Below, in pieces: positions 56,962 to 64,000 of a stretch of 64,000 bases of DNA. Positions within the stretch are counted from its first letter, which is position 1; the number at the start of each line of letters is the position of its first letter. The stretch lies in NCBI RefSeq assembly GCF_016887565.1, contig NZ_CP069396.1:11452001-11516000 (forward strand). Reading direction: 5' to 3'. A program made the translations under genes and the position numbers. The stretch is from Archangium violaceum (GTDB lineage Bacteria; Myxococcota; Myxococcia; Myxococcales; Myxococcaceae). Under the pieces are notes generated by a model. That model was not told the origin of the DNA. It saw nothing but the letters and a program-made list of their open reading frames with translations, and searched no databases.

Positions 56962-59895
56962 ATGACCACCACACCGGCTCCCGCGATGTCGGGCCAGGAT
57001 ACGCCCCGGCTGCTCCTCGTGCTGGGCGAGGGCGAGGCTACCCAGGTGCTGGAGGTGCTGCGGCGCGCGGACGTGACGGTCGCCTCCGAGCGCGTGTCCA
57101 CCCCCGAGGAACTGAAGACCGCGCTGGAGAAGCCGTGGGAGCTGATCCTCTGCGCCGCGGAGGCGCCGGGGCTGGGATTGCGCGAGGTGGTGCCGCTGCT
57201 GCGCGACAAGGCCCCCGAGCGCCCCTTCATCGTCCTCTCCTCCCGCTTCGACGAGGAAGAGATGCGCGCCGTCATGGAGGAGGCCGGCGCCAGCAGCTAC
57301 CTGCAGATGGACCGGCTGCCCATGCTGGTGCCGGTGGTGCGCCGCGAGCTCAAGCGCATCGTCGAGCGCCGCCAGCACCAGCAGGCCGAGACGCAACAGC
57401 AGCACTCGCGCTGGCTGCTGGAGAAGATCGTCGACAACCTCCCCTTCGTCCTCTTCGCCAAGGACGCCGAGAAGCGGCAGCTCCAGGTGGTGAACAAGAC
57501 GCTGGCGGACATGTTCCAGATGTCCAAGGAGTGGCTGCTCGGCAAGACGGACCGGGACTACATGCCCCCGGAGATCGCCGAGTCCTTCATCGCCATCGAC
57601 ACGGAGATCATCACCACCAAGAAGATGAAGGTCTTCGAGGAGGTGGCGCGGGTGGGCACGGTGGACCGCATCTTCGCCACCCGCAAGCTGCCGCTCCTGG
57701 ATGACACCGGTGAGGTCCGCTACGTGCTGGGCATCACCGACGACATCACCGAGCACAAGCTGGCCGAGGAGAACCTGCGCAAGTCCCAGGCCGAGCTGCA
57801 GGAGGCCAACAAGCGCCTGGCGGAGAACCTGGAGGAGCTCAAGCGCAGCCGCGCCGTGTCCGCGCGCACGCTGGCCAGCTACCAGCAGCGCGCCCTGCAG
57901 ATGGAGATCATCCGTCAGCAGAACGAGGACCTGGACCGGCTGGCCACGGAGCTGGCCATCGCCAAGCGCAACGAGGAGGAGCGCGCGCGCGAGGCCGAGG
58001 CCGCCGCCCGCCTCAAGAGCGAGTTCCTCGCCAACTTCAGCCACGAGATCCGCACGCCGCTCAACGGCATCATCGGCTACTGCGACCTGCTGGCGCGCGA
58101 GGAGGGCAGCCGGCTCACGGCGCACGGCCGGCGCGACCTCAACGTGGTGAAGAAGAACGCGCAGACGCTGCTGGCGCTCATCAACGACATCCTCGACCTG
58201 TCGAAGATCGAAGCCGGCCGCGCGGAGATCGTCGTCGAGCGCGTGGACATGCAGGAGCTGGGCGAGGACTGCACCTCCACCGTGAAGGAGTACCTCAAGG
58301 GCAAGGACGTCGAGCTCACCCTGCACATCGACCCGCAGGTGCAGTACGTGCGCACGGACGCGCTCAAGCTGCGGCAGATCCTCCTCAACCTGCTGTCCAA
58401 CGCGGCCAAGTTCACCGAGTCCGGTGAGGTGGCGCTCAGCGTGCGCGCGGAGGGCACCGAGGCCGTCTTCACCGTGGAGGACACGGGCATCGGCATCCCG
58501 CCGGACCAGCTGCCCTTCATCTTCGAGAAGTTCCGCCAGGTGGACGGCTCCACCACGCGCAAGGTGGGCGGCACCGGGCTGGGGCTGGCCATCGTCCGGG
58601 AGCTGAGCAAGCTGCTGGGCGGCAACGTGTCCGTGCAGAGCACCCTGGGCCGCGGCACCACCTTCACCGTGCGGCTGGCCGGCATCCTCGAGGGCGAGGT
58701 GATGGGCGAGTCGCGCGAGCTGGACAAGCCCGTGGCCGTGCAGGACGTGGCCGCCTCGCTCGCGGCGGTGGCCCAGGGCGGCACCGTGCTGGTGGTGGAT
58801 GACGACGTGCTCGTGCAGCAGCTGGTGGCCGGGCAGCTCACCCCCGCGGGCTTCGAGGTGGTGACGGCCTCCGATGGCCTGGAGGCGCTCAAGAAGGCCC
58901 GCGAGCTGCGCCCGCAGGCCATCGTCCTGGACATCTACCTGCCCCGCCTGGACGGCTGGAGCGTGCTGTCCACCCTCAAGAGCGAGCCGGACCTGGCCCG
59001 CATCCCCGTCATCATCATCTCCGTGGAGGAGCAGCGGGCGCGCGGCTTCTCCCTGGGCGCGTGCGAGTACCTCGTCAAACCCATCGAGCCCGAGCACCTG
59101 GTGGAGGTGGTGCGCCGCAGCATCGGCACCACCACCGGCGTGGGCGAGGTGCTGGTGGTGGACGACGACGCCTCCACCCGCGAGCTCGTCAGCCGCTCCC
59201 TGCGCCGCGCCGGCTTCTCCACCACCGAGGCCCACAGCGGCGAGGACGCCCTGCTCAAGGCGCGCGTCTCCCCGCCCACCCTCGTGGTCCTCGACTTGAT
59301 GATGCCCAACCTGGACGGCTTCGAGGTGCTGCGCCGCCTGCGCGCCGAGAAGCTCCACGTCCCGGTGGTGGTCCTCACCGGCAAGACGCTCTCCGGCGAG
59401 GAACAGTCCGTGCTGCGCGACGGCTTCGCCGGCTTCGTCCAGAAGGGCGGCCACGCGCTCGAGGACGTCATCGGCCAGGCCAAGGGCCTGCTGCTCAAGC
59501 AGAGCGCGCAGCGCGCCGGCCGGCTGCCGCGCATCCTCTACGTCGAGGACAACCCACAGAACCGCGACATCGTCCGCCGCTACCTCGGCGGTCTGTACGA
59601 GGTGCTGGAGGCCGAGGACGGGGAGCTGGGCGTGGAGCGCGCCACGCGTGACTCACCGGACCTCATCCTGATGGACCTGTCGCTGCCTCGAGTGGACGGC
59701 TGGGAGGCCACCCGGCGCCTGCGCCAGATGCCCGCCGCGGCCTCCATCCCCGTCATCGCCGTCACCGCCCACGCCGGGCGCGAGTACCAGGAGAAGGCCA
59801 CGGCCGCCGGCTGCAACGCCTACCTCACGAAACCCCTGGATCGCGACCAGTTGCTGGATACCATCCGCAAGTATATTGGGAGAAATCATGCCTGA
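56962..59895 (+). CDS. hybrid histidine kinase with PAS and multiple receiver domains
   Basis: 977 aa, no membrane segment. N-terminal receiver-like domain (15-120) without the acceptor Asp, PAS/PAC (about 150-272: [27 protein letters not shown] is its core), a coiled coil, then HisKA with [19 protein letters not shown] and a full ATPase domain ([25 protein letters not shown]). Three C-terminal receivers follow, each with acceptor Asp: [38 protein letters not shown]. Presumably it signals for the FIST protein and passes phosphate to the overlapping single-domain regulator. Output beyond that is unknown. Confidence 0.95.
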   Translation: MTTTPAPAMSGQDTPRLLLVLGEGEATQVLEVLRRADVTVASERVSTPEELKTALEKPWELILCAAEAPGLGLREVVPLLRDKAPERPFIVLSSRFDEEEMRAVMEEAGASSYLQMDRLPMLVPVVRRELKRIVERRQHQQAETQQQHSRWLLEKIVDNLPFVLFAKDAEKRQLQVVNKTLADMFQMSKEWLLGKTDRDYMPPEIAESFIAIDTEIITTKKMKVFEEVARVGTVDRIFATRKLPLLDDTGEVRYVLGITDDITEHKLAEENLRKSQAELQEANKRLAENLEELKRSRAVSARTLASYQQRALQMEIIRQQNEDLDRLATELAIAKRNEEERAREAEAAARLKSEFLANFSHEIRTPLNGIIGYCDLLAREEGSRLTAHGRRDLNVVKKNAQTLLALINDILDLSKIEAGRAEIVVERVDMQELGEDCTSTVKEYLKGKDVELTLHIDPQVQYVRTDALKLRQILLNLLSNAAKFTESGEVALSVRAEGTEAVFTVEDTGIGIPPDQLPFIFEKFRQVDGSTTRKVGGTGLGLAIVRELSKLLGGNVSVQSTLGRGTTFTVRLAGILEGEVMGESRELDKPVAVQDVAASLAAVAQGGTVLVVDDDVLVQQLVAGQLTPAGFEVVTASDGLEALKKARELRPQAIVLDIYLPRLDGWSVLSTLKSEPDLARIPVIIISVEEQRARGFSLGACEYLVKPIEPEHLVEVVRRSIGTTTGVGEVLVVDDDASTRELVSRSLRRAGFSTTEAHSGEDALLKARVSPPTLVVLDLMMPNLDGFEVLRRLRAEKLHVPVVVLTGKTLSGEEQSVLRDGFAGFVQKGGHALEDVIGQAKGLLLKQSAQRAGRLPRILYVEDNPQNRDIVRRYLGGLYEVLEAEDGELGVERATRDSPDLILMDLSLPRVDGWEATRRLRQMPAAASIPVIAVTAHAGREYQEKATAAGCNAYLTKPLDRDQLLDTIRKYIGRNHA

Positions 59896-60298
59896 CGTCG
59901 CGGCCCCCAAGGTCCGCATCCTCGTGGTGGACGATGATCCGGATCAGCTGGATCTCGTCCGCCGTACCTTGAGCTCGCACGGCGGCTTCGAGGTGCAGAC
60001 GCACAACTCGGCCCTGGGCGTATCCAATCTGGTGCGCAACGGAGAGCCGGATCTCGTCCTGCTGGACGTGAACTTCCCCGCGCTCAAGGGCGACCAGGTC
60101 GTCAGCCTGGCCCGCCGCTATGCGCCCCAGGGCACCAAGTTCATCCTCTACTCGGCCTCGGATGAGTCCCGGCTGCGCGCGCTCGCCCTGGCCTCGGGCG
60201 CGGACGGCTACCTCTCCAAGAGTGTCCAGGGGGCGGAGCTCATCCAGAAGCTCACCGCCTTCCGCAAGAAGCCGGGCGGCAGCACGCTGCTCGTCTGA
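59888..60298 (+). CDS. single-domain response regulator
   Basis: 136 aa. A complete receiver domain: acidic pocket VVDDDPDQ, acceptor in LVLLDVNFPALKG, and the conserved Lys in YLSKSVQG. No output domain, so it works by protein contact or phosphorelay. The ATG at 59888 overlaps the end of the hybrid kinase by 8 bp and has a GGGAGAA ribosome site, so it is the third gene of the FIST/kinase operon. Confidence 0.93.
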   Translation: MPDVAAPKVRILVVDDDPDQLDLVRRTLSSHGGFEVQTHNSALGVSNLVRNGEPDLVLLDVNFPALKGDQVVSLARRYAPQGTKFILYSASDESRLRALALASGADGYLSKSVQGAELIQKLTAFRKKPGGSTLLV

Positions 60299-60353
60299 AA
60301 GCGCCAGTCAAGGACCGGGGCGGAGTGGGAAGACCCCGCTCCGGCCCTGGGGA

Positions 60354-61037
60354 CTACGCGTGCTGCGCGTCCGCGGGGCGGGCGAGCCCCAGCTGACACG
60401 CCACCATCGCCATCTCCACGCGGTTCTGTACCCCCAGCTTGCGGTAGAGGTTGGAGACGTGTGCCTTCACCGTGCGCTCGGTGATGCCGAGCCGGGCGGA
60501 GATCTGCAGGTTGTCCGTACCGGCCGCCACCAACGTGAGCACTTCGCGCTCGCGCTCGGTGATGCGCCCGAGCAGCGCCGCGCGCGCGTCCCGCTCGGGA
60601 GACCGGGTCGCCGGAACCACGAACTCCGGCGGCACGAGCCACTCTCCACGCGCCACCTGCTCGACGGCGGCGAGCACCTCGTCGCAGCCCACGTTGAGCT
60701 TGCACAGATAGCCGACCGCCCCCGCCTGGAAGCAGCGCTCCACCAGCGGCATGTCACGGAAGGCCGAGAGCACGAGCGAGCGCGTGTTCGGATACTGGTC
60801 GCGCAGCTTCTCCACCAGCTCCAGGCCGTTGCCTACCTCCTCGGTATCCGAGCGCTCGAGCCGGAGGTCGACGATCGCCACGTCCGGCGCCTGCTGCTGG
60901 AGCTGCGCGAGGAAGCCCTCCACGTCCGCACCGCGCGCGACCACTTCCATCCCAGAGCTCTCGAACAGAGCGATCAAGCTCTCCCGGAAGACGCGCTGAT
61001 CCTCCAGGATTCCCACTCGAATCCGTTCCGTCGGCAC
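60354..61037 (-). CDS. NarL/LuxR-family response regulator
   Basis: 227 aa. Receiver domain at about 1-125 (GILEDQRVFRESL, acceptor in DVAIVDLRLE, conserved Lys in GYLCKLN). A LuxR-type HTH follows at about 160-222 (LTEREREVL pattern as ITEREREVLTLVAAG, then ERTVKAHVSNLYRKLGVQNR). The GTG at 61037 is chosen because AAAGGAG lies six bases upstream; longer starts at 61061 or 61082 would swallow it. It converges on the FIST operon and has no kinase of its own adjacent. Confidence 0.93.
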   Translation of the reverse strand: MPTERIRVGILEDQRVFRESLIALFESSGMEVVARGADVEGFLAQLQQQAPDVAIVDLRLERSDTEEVGNGLELVEKLRDQYPNTRSLVLSAFRDMPLVERCFQAGAVGYLCKLNVGCDEVLAAVEQVARGEWLVPPEFVVPATRSPERDARAALLGRITEREREVLTLVAAGTDNLQISARLGITERTVKAHVSNLYRKLGVQNRVEMAMVACQLGLARPADAQHA

Positions 61038-61221
61038 GAGGAACTCCTTTCCCGCGGACATCCCACCCGCACACCCATGCATGACCAGCGGAGTCTAGTC
61101 GTGCAATGGAAGAGGAGCCTTTCCATGCCCCGGTACTGTCCGCCAGGCGGCATTGCAACCGCCTCTCGGGGACCACCCGGACCTGGGAAGCATGCGGGAT
61201 GAACAGGGGAAGCGAGCGGGC

Positions 61222-61518
61222 TCATACCGGGAGCGAGGGGGGCAAGCAGACGGACACGCGCACGCGGCCGATCTGCTCCACTCGCACCTGCCGCCTGTCG
61301 GGCAGCAGGTGGAGGCGGACACAGCAGCCCGCGACATAGGTCCGCAAGCCATCCCCATCCCGTTGGGCAAGCTCCATCCAACGCGGGTCCGCGGGAGGCA
61401 GGTACTCGGCCACCTCGGCGATGCGCTGGAGGTGGGCCTGGAGCGAGACGCGAACGGGAGAGGGAAGCTCTTCCAGCAAGGGGGTCAGTGGCTTGTCGAT
61501 TCGTATGGTGAAAGGCAT
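61222..61518 (-). CDS. RelE/ParE-like toxin-fold protein, orphan
   Basis: 98 aa. The pattern LPSPVRVSLQAHLQRIAEVAE, then RTYVAGCCVRLHLLPDRRQVRVEQIGRVRV, resembles the helix-helix-sheet RelE/ParE fold. I see no partner antitoxin on either side, so it may be a solitary or inactivated member, or a chance resemblance. It is preceded by GAAGG at a normal distance from the ATG. Confidence 0.5.
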   Translation of the reverse strand: MPFTIRIDKPLTPLLEELPSPVRVSLQAHLQRIAEVAEYLPPADPRWMELAQRDGDGLRTYVAGCCVRLHLLPDRRQVRVEQIGRVRVSVCLPPSLPV

Positions 61519-61709
61519 TTGCCTTCACAGTCGACAGCAGGACCCTGGAAGGGAATTGTACCCGTGGACAGCCCTCCGCTCCCGCTTCCTCTCCACCTCT
61601 GACTGGCTGGGCCACGGCCATCCACGAAATGGGACGGCACTGACTGCGCAGGTAGTATCGCGAAGGTGTCCGCGGAAGTAGAGTCCACCAAGGCTCTACC
61701 CCCCGCGAG

Positions 61710-63065
61710 ATGCTTCCCATGCTTCCTGCCACGCATTCCGGCTCCCGACACGTCCGCGCCCCGCCGAGGTATGCCCGGCGGCTGCTCGACGCGCTCACGC
61801 CCCGGCGGCCTCCCGTCGCCTGCCTGGCGCTGATGGCCGTCAACTTCGCCGTCTTCCTCGTCGCTCAGGCGTGCGGCGGCGCGGAGTCCTACGTCATGCT
61901 GAAGCGGATGGGGGCGGGACTCAGCCCGGCCGCGCTCGGCCCCGAGCCCTGGCGCCTGCTGAGCGCGAGCTACCTGCACCAGGGGTGGCGGCACCTGCTG
62001 CTCAACTTCACCTCGCTGCTGCTGTGCGGCGTGTACCTGGAGGGGCTGATCGGCCGCTGGCGCCTGCTGCTGCTGTACACGGTGACCCTCCTGGTCTCCA
62101 ACACCCTGATGATGGGCTTCTACCCGCAGATGCTGTCGTTGGGCGCCTCTGGCGGCATCTGCGGCTTGTTGGGAGCGATGCTGGTGCTCTGCTACCGCCC
62201 GGGCCCGTGCGCGTGGTGGTGGCCCTGGTACTACCGGCTCGCGCCCGCCGCGTGCTGTCTCGGCGTCCTGGCCTCCACCCTCTACGGCGCATACGAGTGC
62301 GCACAACCGGGCACGAACTTCGCGCATCTGGCGGGAGGCACGGTGGGTGCGGTGCTCGCGCTGTCGGGCGCGTTGACGTGGGAGCTGATGCCGCCGGCCT
62401 TCAAGGAGGTACGGCGCGTGCGGGAGAGCGCGCGCATCTCGTGGTGGGTGACGCTGGCCTGCCTCTTCGTTGGAACCATGGCGGGGCGCCCCTGGCAGCT
62501 GCGGGAGAAGCAGCCCCTGGTGCGCGTGCAGGTGCCCGGGACACCCGTCTCCGTCGCCGTGCCCTCCGGGGCCGCGGCCCATGTCTCGACCGAGCGCTCC
62601 GAGGAGGACGACTCCTGGGTGAGGCTCACGTTCGGCGAGCCGATGACGGAGCCGGTGCTGGTGGAGGTGACCGTCGAGAGGATGGACGAGACGGTGACCG
62701 AGGAGGAACACGAGAAGAAGACATGGGAGCTGCAGGAGGAGCTCTACAAGGAGGTGGAGGAGTCACGGGACGAGCTCGAGAAACCGTGGTTCCGTCCCAT
62801 GGTGACCAGGCTGTACACGAAGCGGGTGGTGTACTCGGCGAGCTACTGGAACGAACTGTATTGGGTGCAGCGGTGGGTGATGCTCCGGGGAGAGTGGCGC
62901 ATCACCCTGCTGACGGTGAGGGCGCCCGGGATGCCCGCGAACTGGGAGGGCACGGAAGAGGACGTGTCCTCGAGCCTGGTGGTGGAGGAGCCGGGCGCGC
63001 CGCGTTGGGACACGTGCCAGGCGTGGAACACGGTCTGGGGCGGGGTGTGTCCTCGCCAGCCGTGA
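61710..63065 (+). CDS. rhomboid-family intramembrane serine protease with C-terminal domain
   Basis: 451 aa. Six membrane helices within about 35-235. Rhomboid motifs are HxxxN (His95-Asn99), WR (117-118), catalytic Ser147 in GASGG and His206 in NFAHLAGG. The catalytic pair is intact. A seventh hydrophobic stretch lies near 247-265, and the remaining 180 residues form a charged extramembrane domain with coiled-coil-like Glu/Lys runs (about 320-355), not typical of bacterial GlpG. Substrates are unknown. The ATG at 61710 or 61719 could be used. It is convergent with the DUF2381 gene, 10 bp apart. Confidence 0.9.
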   Translation: MLPMLPATHSGSRHVRAPPRYARRLLDALTPRRPPVACLALMAVNFAVFLVAQACGGAESYVMLKRMGAGLSPAALGPEPWRLLSASYLHQGWRHLLLNFTSLLLCGVYLEGLIGRWRLLLLYTVTLLVSNTLMMGFYPQMLSLGASGGICGLLGAMLVLCYRPGPCAWWWPWYYRLAPAACCLGVLASTLYGAYECAQPGTNFAHLAGGTVGAVLALSGALTWELMPPAFKEVRRVRESARISWWVTLACLFVGTMAGRPWQLREKQPLVRVQVPGTPVSVAVPSGAAAHVSTERSEEDDSWVRLTFGEPMTEPVLVEVTVERMDETVTEEEHEKKTWELQEELYKEVEESRDELEKPWFRPMVTRLYTKRVVYSASYWNELYWVQRWVMLRGEWRITLLTVRAPGMPANWEGTEEDVSSSLVVEEPGAPRWDTCQAWNTVWGGVCPRQP

Positions 63066-63075
63066 GAAGTCCCGC

Positions 63076-64000
63076 CTACGGGAACACCACGCCGCGCACG
63101 GTGACGGCGCGCGGCCCGTCCGCCTCCGTCAACGCGAGGAGGAAGGTTCCCCGGGACTGTGCTTGCGTGGCCTCCGCCTCCACCACGATACGGCCCAGTT
63201 TTCCCGGAGGAATGGGCTCGCGAGACCAGACCCTCAGCACGGGCAGCCGCGCACCTTCCTTGCTCACCAGCTCCGCCACCTCACCCACCGTCCAGGGCTG
63301 GGTGCCCGTGTTGTTCATCTTCAATTCCACCGCGACCCGAGCCACCGCCTCGGCGCGGTAGCTGTAGGCACTTCGTACCAGGAGGGCATCACCCGGGTGC
63401 TGGGTGATGTCCTTCTTGAGATTCCGCACCAAGAGAGTCTTGCCCTCTTTCACCAGCCCGGCGTCAAACAGGTCCGTGAGGCTCTCGTGACACCGAGGTT
63501 CCATCTGGGTGCGCGCCAGTTGGGCTTCACATCGCTCGGCTCGCTCGCGCTCCTGCCGTGCCTCCTGCTGAAAGGACCCTGCGGAACGAGGCCGACGGTC
63601 CACCCGCACCTCCTGCTCAGCCCGGGTGGGACGTGCCACCAACCGGAAGGTGACGCTCTCCGGCACCTCCCCGTCCGCGAAGCGCACCGTCAGCCACAAC
63701 GGCCTGTCCAGCTGCACATCCGAGGGCAGAAGCATGACCATGCCGCGCGCCTCGTTCACCGCCACCGCGACCAGCCGCTCGTCCTCCACCGCCACCCCAC
63801 CTCGTAAGAGCGGCGCGTTGAACACCAGGGAAGTGGAGTGGTGGGGACTGATGCCCACCTCGTACACCTGCCCGGCGTTGTCCGCCGTCAGCTCGAGGTG
63901 ACGCACGCCCTCCGTGTCCCAATCCGTCGACACGGGCTGCGCCAAGGCGGGCGCACCAGCGAGGACCGCGAGCAGCAAGGAGATGGCGGAGAGAGGAGTG
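63076..64000 (-). CDS. DUF2381 family exported protein, 5' end cut by window edge
   Basis: At least 308 codons. The frame stays open to the window end and reads through a signal peptide (SLLLAVLAGAPALAQ), so the true start lies beyond 64000; the TTG at 63978 would be inside the signal peptide. The body has a beta-rich N-terminal part, a central coiled segment (QEARQERERAERCEAQL) and C-terminal beta domain (VKMNNTGTQPW-like strand), as in the DUF2381 family, common in multiple copies in Myxococcus and relatives. Function unknown. Confidence 0.85.
   Translation of the reverse strand, partial: TPLSAISLLLAVLAGAPALAQPVSTDWDTEGVRHLELTADNAGQVYEVGISPHHSTSLVFNAPLLRGGVAVEDERLVAVAVNEARGMVMLLPSDVQLDRPLWLTVRFADGEVPESVTFRLVARPTRAEQEVRVDRRPRSAGSFQQEARQERERAERCEAQLARTQMEPRCHESLTDLFDAGLVKEGKTLLVRNLKKDITQHPGDALLVRSAYSYRAEAVARVAVELKMNNTGTQPWTVGEVAELVSKEGARLPVLRVWSREPIPPGKLGRIVVEAEATQAQSRGTFLLALTEADGPRAVTVRGVVFP

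Overview
This 64 kb window comes from a very GC-rich (roughly 70%) genome with the gene content of a myxobacterium, most likely of the Cystobacterineae (Archangium, Cystobacter or a relative). The supporting evidence is the many Ser/Thr kinases and hybrid histidine kinases, an FHA-type sigma54 activator, a DUF2381-family protein, numerous lipoproteins, secreted lytic enzymes, and sigma54-type (-24/-12) promoters. No phage, IS element, CRISPR array, rRNA or tRNA was recognised. The assignment rests on gene families read by eye, not on a database search.

Layout. 0-7 kb: the start of gyrA (cut by the window edge), two poorly characterised proteins, a DUF1579 gene with a good sigma54 promoter, uracil-DNA glycosylase, a glycosyltransferase-like protein and a CpaF-type ATPase. 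7-13 kb: an envelope protein and three tandem paralogous glycine-rich lipoproteins whose intergenic terminators were duplicated with them. 13-20 kb: a Ser/Thr kinase, a degenerate family-51 transglycosylase, a ferredoxin-reductase-like flavoprotein, and a coupled pair made of a WD40 lipoprotein with an inserted retropepsin-like domain and an LppC-like TPR/ligand-binding lipoprotein.

21-25 kb holds the most interesting item: a three-gene operon with 4-bp ATGA overlaps. It encodes a fusion of a DMATS-type aromatic prenyltransferase to a haem-oxygenase-like diiron enzyme, a kynureninase-like PLP enzyme and an O-methyltransferase. It looks like a compact natural-product pathway acting on a prenylated aromatic amino acid such as tryptophan. 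I do not know a described pathway with this composition.

25-36 kb: a very large Ser/Thr kinase (kinase, MshEN, degenerate receiver domains) head-to-head with an FHA-domain sigma54 activator. An M4 metalloprotease follows, behind a sigma54 promoter with three upstream 18-bp palindromes, then a GH18 chitinase and a ketopantoate-reductase-like protein. 36-48 kb: a GH3 lipoprotein, an orphan membrane-anchored GspE/PilB-type ATPase with a PEGA protein, dnaJ with a palindrome at its promoter, an ABC exporter and small hypotheticals. 48-64 kb: an FAD monooxygenase-like protein, the RapA-like SWI2/SNF2 ATPase, a histidine kinase, a pentahaem cytochrome lipoprotein next to a FIST/hybrid-kinase/receiver signalling operon, a NarL-type regulator, a RelE-like orphan, a rhomboid protease and the 3' part of a DUF2381 gene.

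Two short repeat families are interspersed. One is a ~65-bp nested palindrome found directly after genes at 25.6 and 36.5 kb. The other is a 34-bp CCCTCACCCC-type hairpin at 40.7 and 48.0 kb.
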